Source of the DNA: an uncultured Muribaculaceae bacterium
GTDB lineage: Bacteria > Bacteroidota > Bacteroidia > Bacteroidales > Muribaculaceae
Reading direction: 5' to 3'
NCBI GenBank assembly: GCA_910584665.1
Contig: CAJUBL010000034.1
Location: 1 to 33,520 of the forward strand
DNA: 33,520 nucleotides
The position numbers were made by a program, and so were the translations under genes. The first letter of the stretch is position 1. Each line of letters starts with the position of its first letter. Positions 8,524 through 19,000 of this stretch are shown here, one piece after another. The notes below the pieces were generated by a model. It worked only from the letters and a program-made list of their open reading frames with translations, ran no database searches and had not been told where the DNA came from.

Positions 8524-11480
8524 TTTGCGGGGGTGTCGGTGATGTATGGAGTCAGCAGTTCGGCCCATTTCAGGTATCCGTCGGCCAACAGGTGGAGACC
8601 GTCGTTGGTGTATTGCGGAGCCATTTTGCCGGTGGCAGGGTCGACGAGTGCGCTGTAGATGTCGATAAACGGAACCTGCATTGTGTCGGCAACCTCACGC
8701 AGGGCGGCATTCAGCGCAGGGATTTCATGCCAGCGGGAAGTGTGTCCGTGGAATTGCAGAAACTCGTCGTTGACCGGCAGTATGCTCTGCAGATATAACC
8801 GGGTTGACGGAGAGTCCTGCCTGATTCTGGCTATTATCTGTGTCACGCCCGATGCAATGCTGTCGATGGAGTGTCCGCCGCCGAAATTGTTTATGCCTAT
8901 GAGCAGGAATATTTTGGCAGGCCGTCCTTGTGTTATCGGGGCCAGGCGCATAAGTACTCCCTGATATGTATCCCCGCTGATGCCGCGGTTCTTGATATTC
9001 GGATTGTTGAACAGTTCGTGCCATTCACAGTAGTGGGTGATGCTGTTGCCTAAAAACACTATGTCATCGCTGTCGCACGGGAGAGATTCGAACAGTGAAG
9101 CGCGCTGATCATAAAGTCCGAAGTGACGGCGTGTTATGTTGTTGCGGTCAAGACGCTCGAATGGGATAGGGGGTGCGAGGAGGTTCTTGACCGGTGTCGT
9201 TTTGCGGTTGACATTGATGCAGACACTCCCTTTTATATCTCGGCTCGAAGATCCTGCCGACAGCGTGTAGTATCCTGCCGGAGTTACCCAAGCCGATTTT
9301 TTCTCGTCAAAGTAGGCAAGGTCATCGGGCGATATTTCAAGGTTGAGTGTTTGTGATCTGCCTGGTTGCAGTAACGCGGTCTTGGCATATGCGACGAGTT
9401 CGCTCGTGGGGCGGTCGATATTGCGCGGACCGGCAGCGTAGACCTGTACCACCTCTTTGCCGGGGCGGGAGCCGGTGTTGGTGACTGTCACCTGCAGGGT
9501 ATGGTTACCCGACGGTCTGCTTGCTGTTGTGATATCGGAGTATCGGAATGTTGTGTATGACAGACCGTAACCAAATGGGAATGATACCTCGCGGTTAAAA
9601 GAGTCGAAGTATCGGTACCCCACATACACATCCTCGCCGTAGATTGTATGGTCTATGTTGGGGCGTACACGCTGATGCTCGATTGTGTTGGCCTTGAAGA
9701 TAATGTCGACTAAGCTGTCAACCGGGAAGTTGGCGTCTGAGGCGTGGTCGCGGTAGCTTATCGGGAAAGTCACAGGCAGTCGGCCGGCGGGTGTTGCCTT
9801 GCCCGACAGTACATCGGCTATGGCATTGCCGCCTTCCTGTCCCGATTGCCATGCAAGCAGAATAGCGTCGGGAAGTTCCTTCCACGACTGAGTTTCGATA
9901 ACGCCGCCTATGTTGAGGATGACAACTACGCGTTTGCCCCGGGCATGAAATGCCTCGCAGGTCGCCTCAAGGTTTTGACGGGCAATGGGATCAAGCTCGA
10001 AACTTTTCGATGAACGGTCGGCAAACTCGCCTGCGGCAAACCCTACGGTGAGTATCGCAATGTCATTGTCAAGTGCCGCTTTTTCAATTTCCCGACGGCT
10101 TAGTTTCATCTCCACAGGCTGTTGACGGGCCGCCATGTGGAAGGTCTTGTCTTCGCGTCTGAGGCGTTGGCGCTCGCGGTCGATGTGTTTGTTGTATTTG
10201 TCGCGAAGCCGGTTGTCGATAACGTATCCGGCATTCTCGAGACCCTCGTCAAGGTCTACGCTGTAGGCACGGTTGACGTCACCCGATCCGCTTCCGCCCA
10301 CAATGAGATTGTAGGAGTTGTTGCCTAAAAGGGCAATGCGGGCGCCATCAATGTTGAAGGGCAGGGCCGCGTTACGGTTGGTGAGCAGAACCATGCCCTC
10401 GGCGGCGGCGCGGCGTGCGAGAGCGGCATGAGTCGTGAGGTCGGGTGATGCGTTGCCACGGTAACCGTTGAAGCGGGGAGTGCGAACGATGAGACGTAAT
10501 ACACGTGTTATTACGCTGTCGAGTGCCGCCTCTTCAAGCGTGCCGTTCTCAAGTCCGGCCATCAGCTCGTCATATTCCCGTGCATAACCTGGCTGCAGCA
10601 GGTCGTTGCCGGCTTTTACTTGCTCTACGGCATTGTTGCCGGCATACCAGTCGGTGACCACCACGCCGTCAAATCCCCATTCGCCACGCAGCAGTGAGTC
10701 GGTAAGCTCCGGTGACTGCGAAGTATAACAGCCGTTGAGGTAGTTATAGGCTGTCATCAGCGTCCAGGGATGTGAATTCTTTACAACATGTTCAAATCCT
10801 TTGAGGTAAATCTCTCTTAAAGCGCGTTGCGACACGATCGATTCGTTGGCCTTTCGGTAGGTTTCCTGGTTGTTGGCCGCAAAGTGTTTCACGCAGGCTC
10901 CCACACCGCGTGACTGCATGCCGTTGACGTAGGCCGATGCCGTGCGTCCGCTCACAAGGGGATCTTCCGAGTAGTATTCGTAGTTGCGGCCGCAAAGCGG
11001 GTGACGCTGAATGTTGAGCGCCGGGCCAAGCATCACGTCTACGCCATACTGCCGTGCTTCCTCTCCGATGGCAGCCGCCACTTCGGTTACTATCGAATCG
11101 TTCCATGTGGCTCCTAACAGTGTTGCCATGGGGAAGTGGGTACAGTCATATCGCAGACTGTCACCGGGACGGGATGAATCGATACGTACGCCCGCCGGTC
11201 CGTCGGCGAAGACGATGGCCGGTATGCCGAGACGCTTGATGGGGTAGGTTGTGCCTGCGGCTCCGGGTACTATGAGCCGTGTGTTGCCTACGACGGTAGA
11301 GGGGGAGCCGTCGGGGTTCTCGGTCATGCCTGAGCCTATCACGAAGCGGGCTTTCTCCTCGCGGGTCATGGCATTGACTATGTCTCTGATCGGGGCCTGT
11401 CCCAGACGCGGGGTGACGGCACCGGCTGTGGCGGCAGAGATGACAGTCACTGCCGCTATTGATATTTTAAAAAATTTCAC
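8520..11480 (-). CDS. GH3 beta-glycosidase fused to an SGNH/GDSL esterase domain
   Basis: A 986-aa protein with a signal peptide (about 1-21). The GH3 N-terminal barrel covers about 30-340 with KHF (198-200) and the nucleophile Asp277 in VVTDW. The GH3 C-terminal domain covers about 360-640, with a GEFADR loop whose Glu485 is a candidate acid/base by family analogy, and a fibronectin-III-like domain covers about 660-755. A second catalytic module follows at 800-986: GNSI (811-814, Ser813), RGISGD (832-837), GINN (862-865) and DGLHL (960-964, Asp960/His963), which are SGNH blocks I, II, III and V. It probably trims beta-glucosides or xylosides and removes acyl esters in the periplasm; the exact sugar is not readable. 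It starts 7 bases after the FecR gene, so it is cotranscribed with the regulators. Confidence 0.9.
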   Translation of the reverse strand: MKFFKISIAAVTVISAATAGAVTPRLGQAPIRDIVNAMTREEKARFVIGSGMTENPDGSPSTVVGNTRLIVPGAAGTTYPIKRLGIPAIVFADGPAGVRIDSSRPGDSLRYDCTHFPMATLLGATWNDSIVTEVAAAIGEEARQYGVDVMLGPALNIQRHPLCGRNYEYYSEDPLVSGRTASAYVNGMQSRGVGACVKHFAANNQETYRKANESIVSQRALREIYLKGFEHVVKNSHPWTLMTAYNYLNGCYTSQSPELTDSLLRGEWGFDGVVVTDWYAGNNAVEQVKAGNDLLQPGYAREYDELMAGLENGTLEEAALDSVITRVLRLIVRTPRFNGYRGNASPDLTTHAALARRAAAEGMVLLTNRNAALPFNIDGARIALLGNNSYNLIVGGSGSGDVNRAYSVDLDEGLENAGYVIDNRLRDKYNKHIDRERQRLRREDKTFHMAARQQPVEMKLSRREIEKAALDNDIAILTVGFAAGEFADRSSKSFELDPIARQNLEATCEAFHARGKRVVVILNIGGVIETQSWKELPDAILLAWQSGQEGGNAIADVLSGKATPAGRLPVTFPISYRDHASDANFPVDSLVDIIFKANTIEHQRVRPNIDHTIYGEDVYVGYRYFDSFNREVSFPFGYGLSYTTFRYSDITTASRPSGNHTLQVTVTNTGSRPGKEVVQVYAAGPRNIDRPTSELVAYAKTALLQPGRSQTLNLEISPDDLAYFDEKKSAWVTPAGYYTLSAGSSSRDIKGSVCINVNRKTTPVKNLLAPPIPFERLDRNNITRRHFGLYDQRASLFESLPCDSDDIVFLGNSITHYCEWHELFNNPNIKNRGISGDTYQGVLMRLAPITQGRPAKIFLLIGINNFGGGHSIDSIASGVTQIIARIRQDSPSTRLYLQSILPVNDEFLQFHGHTSRWHEIPALNAALREVADTMQVPFIDIYSALVDPATGKMAPQYTNDGLHLLADGYLKWAELLTPYITDTPAK

Positions 11481-11487
11481 GTTTGGC

Positions 11488-12495
11488 TTACAATGGGATT
11501 ACAGAAATAATTTTTTTGTCGTCATCCTTGTTGCTGACATAATGCAGAGGTGTGGACCGTCGTATGAGTGACAGTATCTGATCAAACGAGGCATTATCGA
11601 ACGTAGCGTAAAAAATAACATTCTCAAGACACGGATCTACTTCAAAGGTCACATCATAGATCTGTCCGAGACGTTTGTAGACATCCTTGAGCGGCTCGTT
11701 CTTGAATGCCAGACATCCCTGTCTCCATGATACGATCTTTTCAGTGTTGCCGAGATACAGGCTGTTGTCTCCTGTCAACGAGTTGAATACCATGGAATTA
11801 TTGGGAAACAGACGGGATGCGTCTCCTTCGGGACCTACAGCCACCTGACCTTCTATCAGGGTAACCGATGTGAGAGTGTCGGAGGCATATGACCTCACAT
11901 TGAATTGCGTCCCGATAGCTTCGACAAAGATGCCGGATGGAGTTGAGACAATAAACGGATGTTCCCTGTCGCTGGCTACATTGAAGTATATCTCTCCGGC
12001 CATGTCTGCCTGTCGTGCACGTATCTGCCTGTTGTAGGTGTACCGCAGGGTGCTTCCGCCGTTGAGCCACACCTCGGTGCTGTCAGGAAGAATTGTATGG
12101 ATGAGACTGCCAGGCATGGCTTTGATTTCCTGACATATATCCGGATCGTGAGGTCTGTCGGTACCGTTTGTGACATACAGATAGCCTGAAAGTATAGTCA
12201 GGGGAAGTGTAAGGGCGGCGGCAAAGCGCGTCAGATACCGTCTCCATGCAGGGCGGACCGGCGGTGTGCGGTCAAGAATAGCCTGCATGGTCTCGTTCAG
12301 AGAACTCCGGATATCGATTTCATCGCTGATGATGGGAGCAGCGGATACATTCCATGTATTCCGGAGTGATCGGAAACGCCGGGCCAACTGCCGGGACGAT
12401 CTCAGAAGAGTCCGGAGTTCTGCTGTCTCCCGGTCATCGGCCTCGCCTGCCAGACATTTGATAATCAAATCGTCATATTCTTCGATGTTTTCCAT
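11488..12495 (-). CDS. FecR-family anti-sigma factor
   Basis: A 335-aa single-pass inner-membrane protein. It has a cytoplasmic N-terminal part (1-85) that should hold the sigma factor, a transmembrane helix at about 88-108, a periplasmic FecR domain (about 125-225, containing the typical LPDSTEVWLNGGS stretch at 136-148), and a C-terminal DUF4974-like domain (about 265-334) expected to contact the STN domain of a TonB-dependent transporter. It lies 9 bases downstream of the ECF sigma gene. The matching receptor is most likely the divergent SusC at 16036, which carries an STN domain. Confidence 0.93.
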   Translation of the reverse strand: MENIEEYDDLIIKCLAGEADDRETAELRTLLRSSRQLARRFRSLRNTWNVSAAPIISDEIDIRSSLNETMQAILDRTPPVRPAWRRYLTRFAAALTLPLTILSGYLYVTNGTDRPHDPDICQEIKAMPGSLIHTILPDSTEVWLNGGSTLRYTYNRQIRARQADMAGEIYFNVASDREHPFIVSTPSGIFVEAIGTQFNVRSYASDTLTSVTLIEGQVAVGPEGDASRLFPNNSMVFNSLTGDNSLYLGNTEKIVSWRQGCLAFKNEPLKDVYKRLGQIYDVTFEVDPCLENVIFYATFDNASFDQILSLIRRSTPLHYVSNKDDDKKIISVIPL

Positions 12496-12504
12496 TGCAC
12501 TTAC

Positions 12505-13050
12505 TTATATGTTAGGGAAATATTTCCTAAGTTGTTCACGCAGCTGTTTTACGACACGGGTGACGCGAACCTCGACCGTGCGTCGTGAGACGTTGGTGAG
12601 TTTTGCTATCTCGTCATATTTTTTCCCATCCCAGCGGCTCATTTTGAATGCTGCTACCGACTTCGGTTCAAGCCTGTCCAGAATTCCGGTTACAATCTGT
12701 TCCAGCTCGTTATACAGCAGGTAGTTGTCGTCAGAACCTATGTATGGACTGACCGACTGCACGAATCGGGATGAATAGTTCTCTACAATCTTGTGATGCT
12801 TGATGGCATCAAGACAGTCATGACGTACACAACGCAACAGGAAACTTTGTAATGAGTTTACTTTCAGATGACTGCGGTTTTCCCACAGTTCGACGAACAT
12901 ATTCTGTACTATATCCTCGCATTCGTCGATATCGGGAATAAATGAGTTGCAGTATAAGACAAGACCTTTGTAATATTGTGAAAAGATTACAGCGAAGGCT
13001 TTGGGATCGCCTTCGCTTAATCTTTTCATAAGTAGTATTTCGTCGGTCAT
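12505..13050 (-). CDS. ECF RNA polymerase sigma factor (FecI-like, Bacteroidetes type)
   Basis: A 181-aa protein from the ATG at 13050. A longer reading from 13113 would overlap the fimbrillin gene by 38 bases and add a Ser/Lys/Thr-rich stretch unlike the family, so the shorter start is preferred. Sigma region 2 spans about 24-88, with DIDECEDIVQNMFVELW in the region 2.2 position and SFLLRCVRHDCLDAI following. Region 4 spans about 122-170, with the HTH YDEIAKLTNVSRRTVEVRV. It should direct transcription of the PUL when released by FecR. It lies 25 bases downstream of the fimbrillin-like gene and 9 bases upstream of FecR. Confidence 0.93.
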   Translation of the reverse strand: MTDEILLMKRLSEGDPKAFAVIFSQYYKGLVLYCNSFIPDIDECEDIVQNMFVELWENRSHLKVNSLQSFLLRCVRHDCLDAIKHHKIVENYSSRFVQSVSPYIGSDDNYLLYNELEQIVTGILDRLEPKSVAAFKMSRWDGKKYDEIAKLTNVSRRTVEVRVTRVVKQLREQLRKYFPNI

Positions 13051-13075
13051 TGTCAGGTTCTGTGCTGATCCTGAA

Positions 13076-13939
13076 TCAGTCGTAGACTTCGACCTTCCAG
13101 TCTTCGATTTCACGTAAGGTGATCTCTATGCCGGGGACAGCCACCAGCATGTCATAGACATATCGGTGACCTCCCTCGAATCTGAAAGATCCCAGACGCT
13201 TGTGGAAATCCATTTCTCCGACCGAACATTTTAACACGAGAGAGCACTGCTGGGGAATCACCAGACCTGTGACCCGGTCTCCCTGAGCTGATGTGGACAG
13301 GGTGATATCACCGTTATCGGGGCTTAGGGCAAATGTCCCGTCATTGAGGGCGAAACCGGCTTTTGATATTGATTCCTCGATGGTCAGTGTCATCTGCTGC
13401 ATGTCGGCTGTCGAGAAACCCTCGCCGGGTGTCACGTTGAAACATACTGACGACAGGATGTGCCCGAGGTTGAGCTTTACCGGAGACATAGCGGGATACT
13501 TGTTGCGCGATGCGGCATAAAGGTAGTCGCTTGCGGCGGCCGAAGCCGGTGTTGTGACATCGATTGCCAGAATGTTGTCGGGACCGGGTGAGGACACATA
13601 AGGGGTGTAGCATATAAAACTGACCTTCTGAACACCTGTAGGGTATAGAAATTCCTCATCGATCCCTTTGCGTGAGAGGTTACCTTCTTTATCGGTCACC
13701 ATCTCCATGCATGTCGAGCCGGTAATACCGTTTTCGCTATCGCTTGGAGTCATGAAGACCCCAAGCGACTGAGATGTATGCAACGTCTCGGGTTCGTCTC
13801 GGTCAAACGGGGTAACCGAAGCCTTGAGCTGAACCGGAATGTCGATGTGTTGTACCGGTTCACCCTCATAGATGTCCTCGCAGGCAGTTATTGCCAGTGA
13901 CAGCACCGTCAGTCCGGCTATATTTGCTATTCTGTTCAT
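13076..13939 (-). CDS. Fimbrillin-family (Mfa-like) lipoprotein
   Basis: A 287-aa protein with a lipoprotein signal (lipobox SLAITAC, Cys20). The body has the fimbrillin/Mfa_like pattern: a QSLGVFM strand, an EEFLYPTGVQKVSFICYTPY segment (split across two strands), LNLGHILSSVCFNVTPG (the typical NFSHxLS-type position), and a C-terminal YVYDMLVAV strand with a glutamate/tryptophan-containing IEDWK tail. Such proteins form fimbrial shafts, anchors or surface adhesins after removal of an N-terminal segment. It lies 24 bases after a second, larger fimbrillin-like gene and directly before the sigma gene, which is unusual company for a PUL regulator pair. Confidence 0.85.
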   Translation of the reverse strand: MNRIANIAGLTVLSLAITACEDIYEGEPVQHIDIPVQLKASVTPFDRDEPETLHTSQSLGVFMTPSDSENGITGSTCMEMVTDKEGNLSRKGIDEEFLYPTGVQKVSFICYTPYVSSPGPDNILAIDVTTPASAAASDYLYAASRNKYPAMSPVKLNLGHILSSVCFNVTPGEGFSTADMQQMTLTIEESISKAGFALNDGTFALSPDNGDITLSTSAQGDRVTGLVIPQQCSLVLKCSVGEMDFHKRLGSFRFEGGHRYVYDMLVAVPGIEITLREIEDWKVEVYD

Positions 13940-13963
13940 TTACAATTCGGATTTGAGGGTTCG

Positions 13964-15808
13964 TTACTGTATTTTCACGCAACGCACGTTAAGAGCATTG
14001 CCGTTCGAGTAATTGCTGACCTGATTCCAGCTGCCGCTGCACTGGAATGCCATCTGTTTTAAACCATACATGGTTCCTGTCCACAGCATTACATCGGTTG
14101 TGTTGCCGAACTTACCGTTGAATTTTATCCGGCCTCCGGCAGGATAGATCTTGAGAAAGTCAGCGACAGCATCGCCATTGTCGGCTACACTCTGCCACGG
14201 AGACTTGTTGTTCCTGTCGATCGGGACCATCCAGCCTGCTGGCGACGGGTCGAATACCCCTTTCTCGCCGGTCGACTCCTCATACCAGAAGTTGGGACCG
14301 TAGATGTAGCTGGCATTACCATCGTTGGTCAGCCAGCTGTAAGGCTCGCTATAGGAGGTTATGAATAACGATGGTGATGTAAGTACGCGGCGTGTGCTCT
14401 GCCCCTGATCAGGCCCCCATATGTCACCTGTCTGGATATGTATCTCGTTGTTGTTGATGTCATAAAGTGTTATTGATGAGACATTGACGTCATCGGCCGG
14501 ACTCTGTTTTGTGCTTGGGAACGGTTCATTGCGGCATCCCTGATAGTAAAGGCCTATGGAAAGTGGATTGGTGGCATCGTCGGTCATCGCGCCGAGGTTA
14601 CGGTCCATGAATACATAGTCAGCTACTCCGTCACCGTTGTTGTCGACCTCGCGGGTATTCTTGTCGGGGTCAAAGTCGGTGACCCAGATGTGGTATACCC
14701 ATGTCTTGTCGCCACCCATTGTCACAGCCACAAGGGCATTGCCGCTTACACCGGGTGTGGTGCTGACGGTAACTGTGCTCTGGTCGTCGGCATTTTCATC
14801 GACATTGACCTTGATGCCGTCGGCGACGATAAGGCTCTGTGTATCCTGCCATATCAGTTCGGCTCCTACAGGACCATCCTTGCGCAGGTTACCGTTGTTG
14901 ATCCATTTGAGCTGACGCCACACCTCGTAGGCTTTGAGCACGGGGAATGTCACCTGCTCGCCCGGTTTTACGATATAGCAGTTTGGAAGATCTCCGAGAT
15001 TTATGAGCGACGATGCTATATTGTAGCTATAGGCTGTTCCGGTTATAAAATCTTTATTGACAGGGGTGTATTCCTGTGTTCTGCCGCTTGCCTGGATAGA
15101 AAGCTGACCTTTGTCTGTAGGCTGTGCCGGGATGTAGGCGCGGAAGTGTTTGCGTTCCACACGTGTCATGGCGATATCGGCCGGTTTGTCGCCTGTAATG
15201 GTCATCACATTGTCCGAGCCTGCGGCACCGAGATTAAGTGTGGCGGCAGGATACAGGCCCGATATTGTGATAGCGGTGCCGGCGCCGGCGGTGAGCCTGG
15301 CATCGATGAGTGTCAGCTGGTGGCTGAAATTAAGGAACACGGTCTCATCACCGGCTTCTATACCGGTGGTTTTGGCCATCATGAGATCATACATCGACTC
15401 GGTGGCATTGTAGGCAATGGCCGTGGGGTCGACAGATTCGCTGTAGGGATAATAGGCATAGAAGTCGAGTTGAGTGCCCTCGGCGGCAAACGGGATCTCA
15501 TGGTCTATGACCCATACACCGTCTGTAAGGGTGAGCTTGTTGTTGTCGGCATAGTTGCCTGACGGGGCGAGCGTGGCCTCCGCACCGTTGTTGCGGGCTA
15601 CAACATATACTCCGACGGCATCACCATCGGTGAATGTGGTTTTGAAGTTATCGTCAGTGACTGCGCGGGACGGGTCTCCTGCAGCCGATATCTCAAATCG
15701 GAATCCGTTGCCACTGTTATCGTGACGTTTATCTTCGAGTTGAAAATCATCGTTGGTACAACTTGCGAGTGCCAACATTGAAAGGCTGTAATACAATACC
15801 TTTTTCAT
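13964..15808 (-). CDS. Fimbrillin-like lipoprotein with C-terminal FISUMP-like domain, possible fimbrial tip adhesin
   Basis: A 614-aa protein with a lipobox (LALASC, Cys17). Residues about 30-270 show the fimbrillin pattern (DGDAVGVYVVA, then LDFYAYYPY, then LNFSHQLTLIDARL). LPNCYIVKPGEQVTFPV (274-290) starts a middle beta domain, and from about 395 a FISUMP-like (Fibrobacter major paralogous) domain follows, with MDRNLGA (401-407), GWMVP (525-529) and a terminal VRCVK (608-612). The fimbrillin plus FISUMP/lectin-like layout matches fimbrial tip proteins of Bacteroidales. It is the first gene of the sigma/FecR/GH3 operon and is divergent from SusC across 227 bases. Confidence 0.8.
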   Translation of the reverse strand: MKKVLYYSLSMLALASCTNDDFQLEDKRHDNSGNGFRFEISAAGDPSRAVTDDNFKTTFTDGDAVGVYVVARNNGAEATLAPSGNYADNNKLTLTDGVWVIDHEIPFAAEGTQLDFYAYYPYSESVDPTAIAYNATESMYDLMMAKTTGIEAGDETVFLNFSHQLTLIDARLTAGAGTAITISGLYPAATLNLGAAGSDNVMTITGDKPADIAMTRVERKHFRAYIPAQPTDKGQLSIQASGRTQEYTPVNKDFITGTAYSYNIASSLINLGDLPNCYIVKPGEQVTFPVLKAYEVWRQLKWINNGNLRKDGPVGAELIWQDTQSLIVADGIKVNVDENADDQSTVTVSTTPGVSGNALVAVTMGGDKTWVYHIWVTDFDPDKNTREVDNNGDGVADYVFMDRNLGAMTDDATNPLSIGLYYQGCRNEPFPSTKQSPADDVNVSSITLYDINNNEIHIQTGDIWGPDQGQSTRRVLTSPSLFITSYSEPYSWLTNDGNASYIYGPNFWYEESTGEKGVFDPSPAGWMVPIDRNNKSPWQSVADNGDAVADFLKIYPAGGRIKFNGKFGNTTDVMLWTGTMYGLKQMAFQCSGSWNQVSNYSNGNALNVRCVKIQ

Positions 15809-16035
15809 AGATGAATTTAAGGAAATAAGTTAATAATGTCTTTTGTTTATGGGGTAGACACACAAAATTGTCGGGTTGTTTAATATAGGGCGACCGAATA
15901 TAGGAAATACACATTATTTTGTTAAATAAAAATTTATTGAATAAAAAATGTGTAAAAAAATGATGAAGTCGCCTTATTTATGGGTAGTAAATAACGCACA
16001 CATTTGTCTAATACCATTCATTAATCGTTAAAGTA
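15809..16035. promoter_or_regulatory. Divergent control region between the fimbrillin/sigma operon and the SusC operon
   Basis: A 227-bp AT-rich region that must hold the promoters of both PUL halves. No good TAnnTTTG box is seen on either strand facing the genes, which fits use of an alternative (ECF) sigma. Two similar plus-strand words occur, 15846-15872 and 15977-16008, each with TTTATGGG, TAG, CACACA and TTGTC in the same order but different spacing; they may be protein-binding sites. Confidence 0.5.
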
Positions 16036-19000
16036 ATGTTAAACAATCATTTGTGTTTACGGATAGCGGCATCGGGATTTCTTATCGGAATGTTCCGGCG
16101 CGGCATATTCCTGATGGTGGCTCTTCTGGGACTGTGTATGAGTGCCAGAGCCGGAGATGCATCATCCATAGTTCTGGATGAAAATAATATCACACTCAAC
16201 CGGGCTCTGGAGCTGATCGAACAGCAGAGCGGTTATCATTTTGTCTACAACAAGAATGTGGCCGACTTCAACAAGCCTGTGAGCGTGCGTCTGAACGACG
16301 TCTCAATAGAGGCGGCTCTCGACCACCTGTTCACCGGCCGGTCAATCAAGTATGAGATAGATGATAAGTATGTGATACTTCATGCCGGCGGTGACAATAC
16401 TCCGGCGGCCGAGATGACAGTAAAAGGAAATATCAGTGATGCCGACGGAGAACCACTGATGGGTGCCTCGGTTCTGGTAAAAGGCACCGCTACGCGTGTG
16501 GTGGCCGACTTTGACGGCAACTATTCAATTGCTGCCCACAGTGGCGATGTACTTGTGTTCACATACATAGGATGTGAGCCTAAGGAGATAAAAGTCGGCA
16601 GTCAGAGCACGATCGACGTGGTGCTGGAATCTTCGGAGACTCTGCTCAATGAGGTGGTGGTCATAGGTTATGGTACGGTGAAGAAGCAGGACCTTACCGG
16701 CTCGGTAAGTTCCATCAGCAGTGCGACGATCACCGACCGTAAGCAGTCGATGCTCTCCAATGCGTTGCAGGGTGCGATGTCGGGCGTCACTGTGACACGG
16801 TCGGGCAGTGGTCCGGGATCATCGGCCGACGTGCTGATACGCGGTATAACCACTATCGGAAACAGCAGCCCGCTGATAATAGTGGACGGCGTGCCTGCCG
16901 ACAATCTCAATGATATCAATCCCCAGGATGTCGAGAGCCTGACAGTGCTCAAGGATGCGGCTTCAGCGGCTATCTATGGATCGCGGGCCGCCGCCGGAGT
17001 GATTCTTATCACCACCAAGCGTGCCAGTGACGGTAAGGTGTCGATGTCCTACTCCTACGAGTATGGATATGAGAAGCCCACTACGCAGCCCGACTATGTG
17101 GATGTGAAACGTTATATGGCTATGACAAATGAGCTGCGCTGGAACGACGGCGGTAATGGTACTGAACATTTCCCCACTTACATCCAGGCTGTTATCGACA
17201 ACTACGATGAGTTGCATGCCAATGCTCCCGACAGTTATCCCGATACAGACTGGCGTGGTATGCTGATGAAGAATCATTCCAACAGGCAGTCTCATAATTT
17301 CCGCATCTCGGGAGGTACGGCCCGTATACGCACCAATGCATCCATAGGCTACGATTATGCAGACGGACTGTATGCCCATAAGGACTATGCACGCTTTACC
17401 GCCCGCATGAACAATGATATCAGAATCAATGACTGGATATCGGCCGCATTTGATGTAAATGTCAAGCGCAGTACCGGAAACGATCCTGCCTATAATCCTA
17501 TGTATGCCAGCTATATCATGCCGCAGGTGTATGCTGCGAGATGGGCCGACGGACGCATTGCTGACGGTAAATCCGGTGATAATCCGTATGCCGCGCTGAA
17601 CTATGGCGGTACAACGCAGAATAAATATAACCAGGTCGGCGGCAAAGTGGCTGTTTATATAACCCCTCTCAACGGTCTTAAACTGTCGGCGATAGTATCG
17701 CCCATATGGAATGACTGGAGCGGCAAGAGCTATCGTCAGCGTATCGAATATTTTTCGGCCGATGATCCCGATGAGCTTATCGGAGCTATAAACGATTTCG
17801 GCGCAACATCGCTCAGTGAGTCCCGCGGTAGCAGTTACAGCCTTACCAAGCAGTTCCTGGCCAATTACGACAGAACATTCGGCGACCACTCGGTTAGTCT
17901 CATGGCCGGTTACGAGGATAACTCCTATAAGACCGATAATATATGGGCATCGCGTGACAACTATCAGCTCACGGGTTATCCATACCTCGACCGTGGTAAC
18001 GCAGACTATCAGAAGAACGGCGGCGGTGCGGCACATACGGCCTACAGATCGGTGTTCGGTCGTGTGATGTACAATTTCCAGGGCCGTTATCTTATTCAGG
18101 GTAATCTGCGCTGTGACCGCTCGTCGCGTTTTGACCGCAGGTACCGTGCCGGATACTTCCCGTCGGTATCAGGCGGATGGGTAGTGACACGTGAGCCATG
18201 GTTTGAGAAATTCAATCTCTCGCCGATACTTACTTTCGCTAAACTCAGAGCTTCTTACGGTCTGCTCGGGAATGATCGTGTGGGTGATTATCCCTATCTG
18301 CCGTTGCTCAACTATACTAACTCTTTGTTCTGGGAGGGCTCGAATATGGCTTCGCATCTCACAGCTGCCCAGTGGCAGTATGCCATACGTGACATCTCGT
18401 GGGAGTCGACCAAGACTCTCGGACTGGGTCTTGACCTGGCATTTTTCAACAACAGGCTGAATGTCACTGCTGATTACTATTACAAAATCACCAAGAACAT
18501 GATTCTTGACATCGATATTCCCGACTATGTGGGTTATGACAATCCTCAGCAGAACACAGGTAAGATGAAGACTACCGGTTTTGATCTCGAGATACGCTGG
18601 AATGACAACATAGGCGAATTTAAATACAGTGTGGCCGCCAACCTCAGTGACTTCAAGTCGCGTGTGGGTTATCTTGGCGGTAACCAGTTCCTGGGTGACC
18701 AGATCAAGACAATGGGCAGTTACTTCAACGAGTGGTATGGCTACCGCAGCGACGGCCTGTTCCAGTCGCAGGAAGAGATTGACAGTTATCCTGTAATGAA
18801 CAGCAGTGTGCGTCCCGGAGACATCAGGTACCTGAAGGCTGATCCGGATGACAAAAGTCCGGTGTCGCCCGACAAGGACCGTGTGCTGTTAGGTAATTCT
18901 CAGCCCCGCTACCAGTATGGACTTACACTGACCGGAGAGTGGCGTGGTTTTGACCTCAGCGTTACCCTGCAGGGTGTCGGCAGGCAGCTCAAACGCAAGA

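Noticed and set aside
13051..13113. Upstream start of the ECF sigma factor giving 22 more residues
   Set aside because: It would overlap the fimbrillin gene by 38 bases and adds a polar stretch not typical of the family; the ATG at 13050 fits better.
14690..15562. Plus-strand frame of 290 codons over the FISUMP/fimbrillin gene
   Set aside because: It is antisense to a lipoprotein gene with a clear lipobox and domain structure; the translation is not protein-like.
16963..18036. Open frame of 357 codons opposite SusC
   Set aside because: It is a shadow of the SusC reading frame with no signal peptide, motif or promoter of its own.
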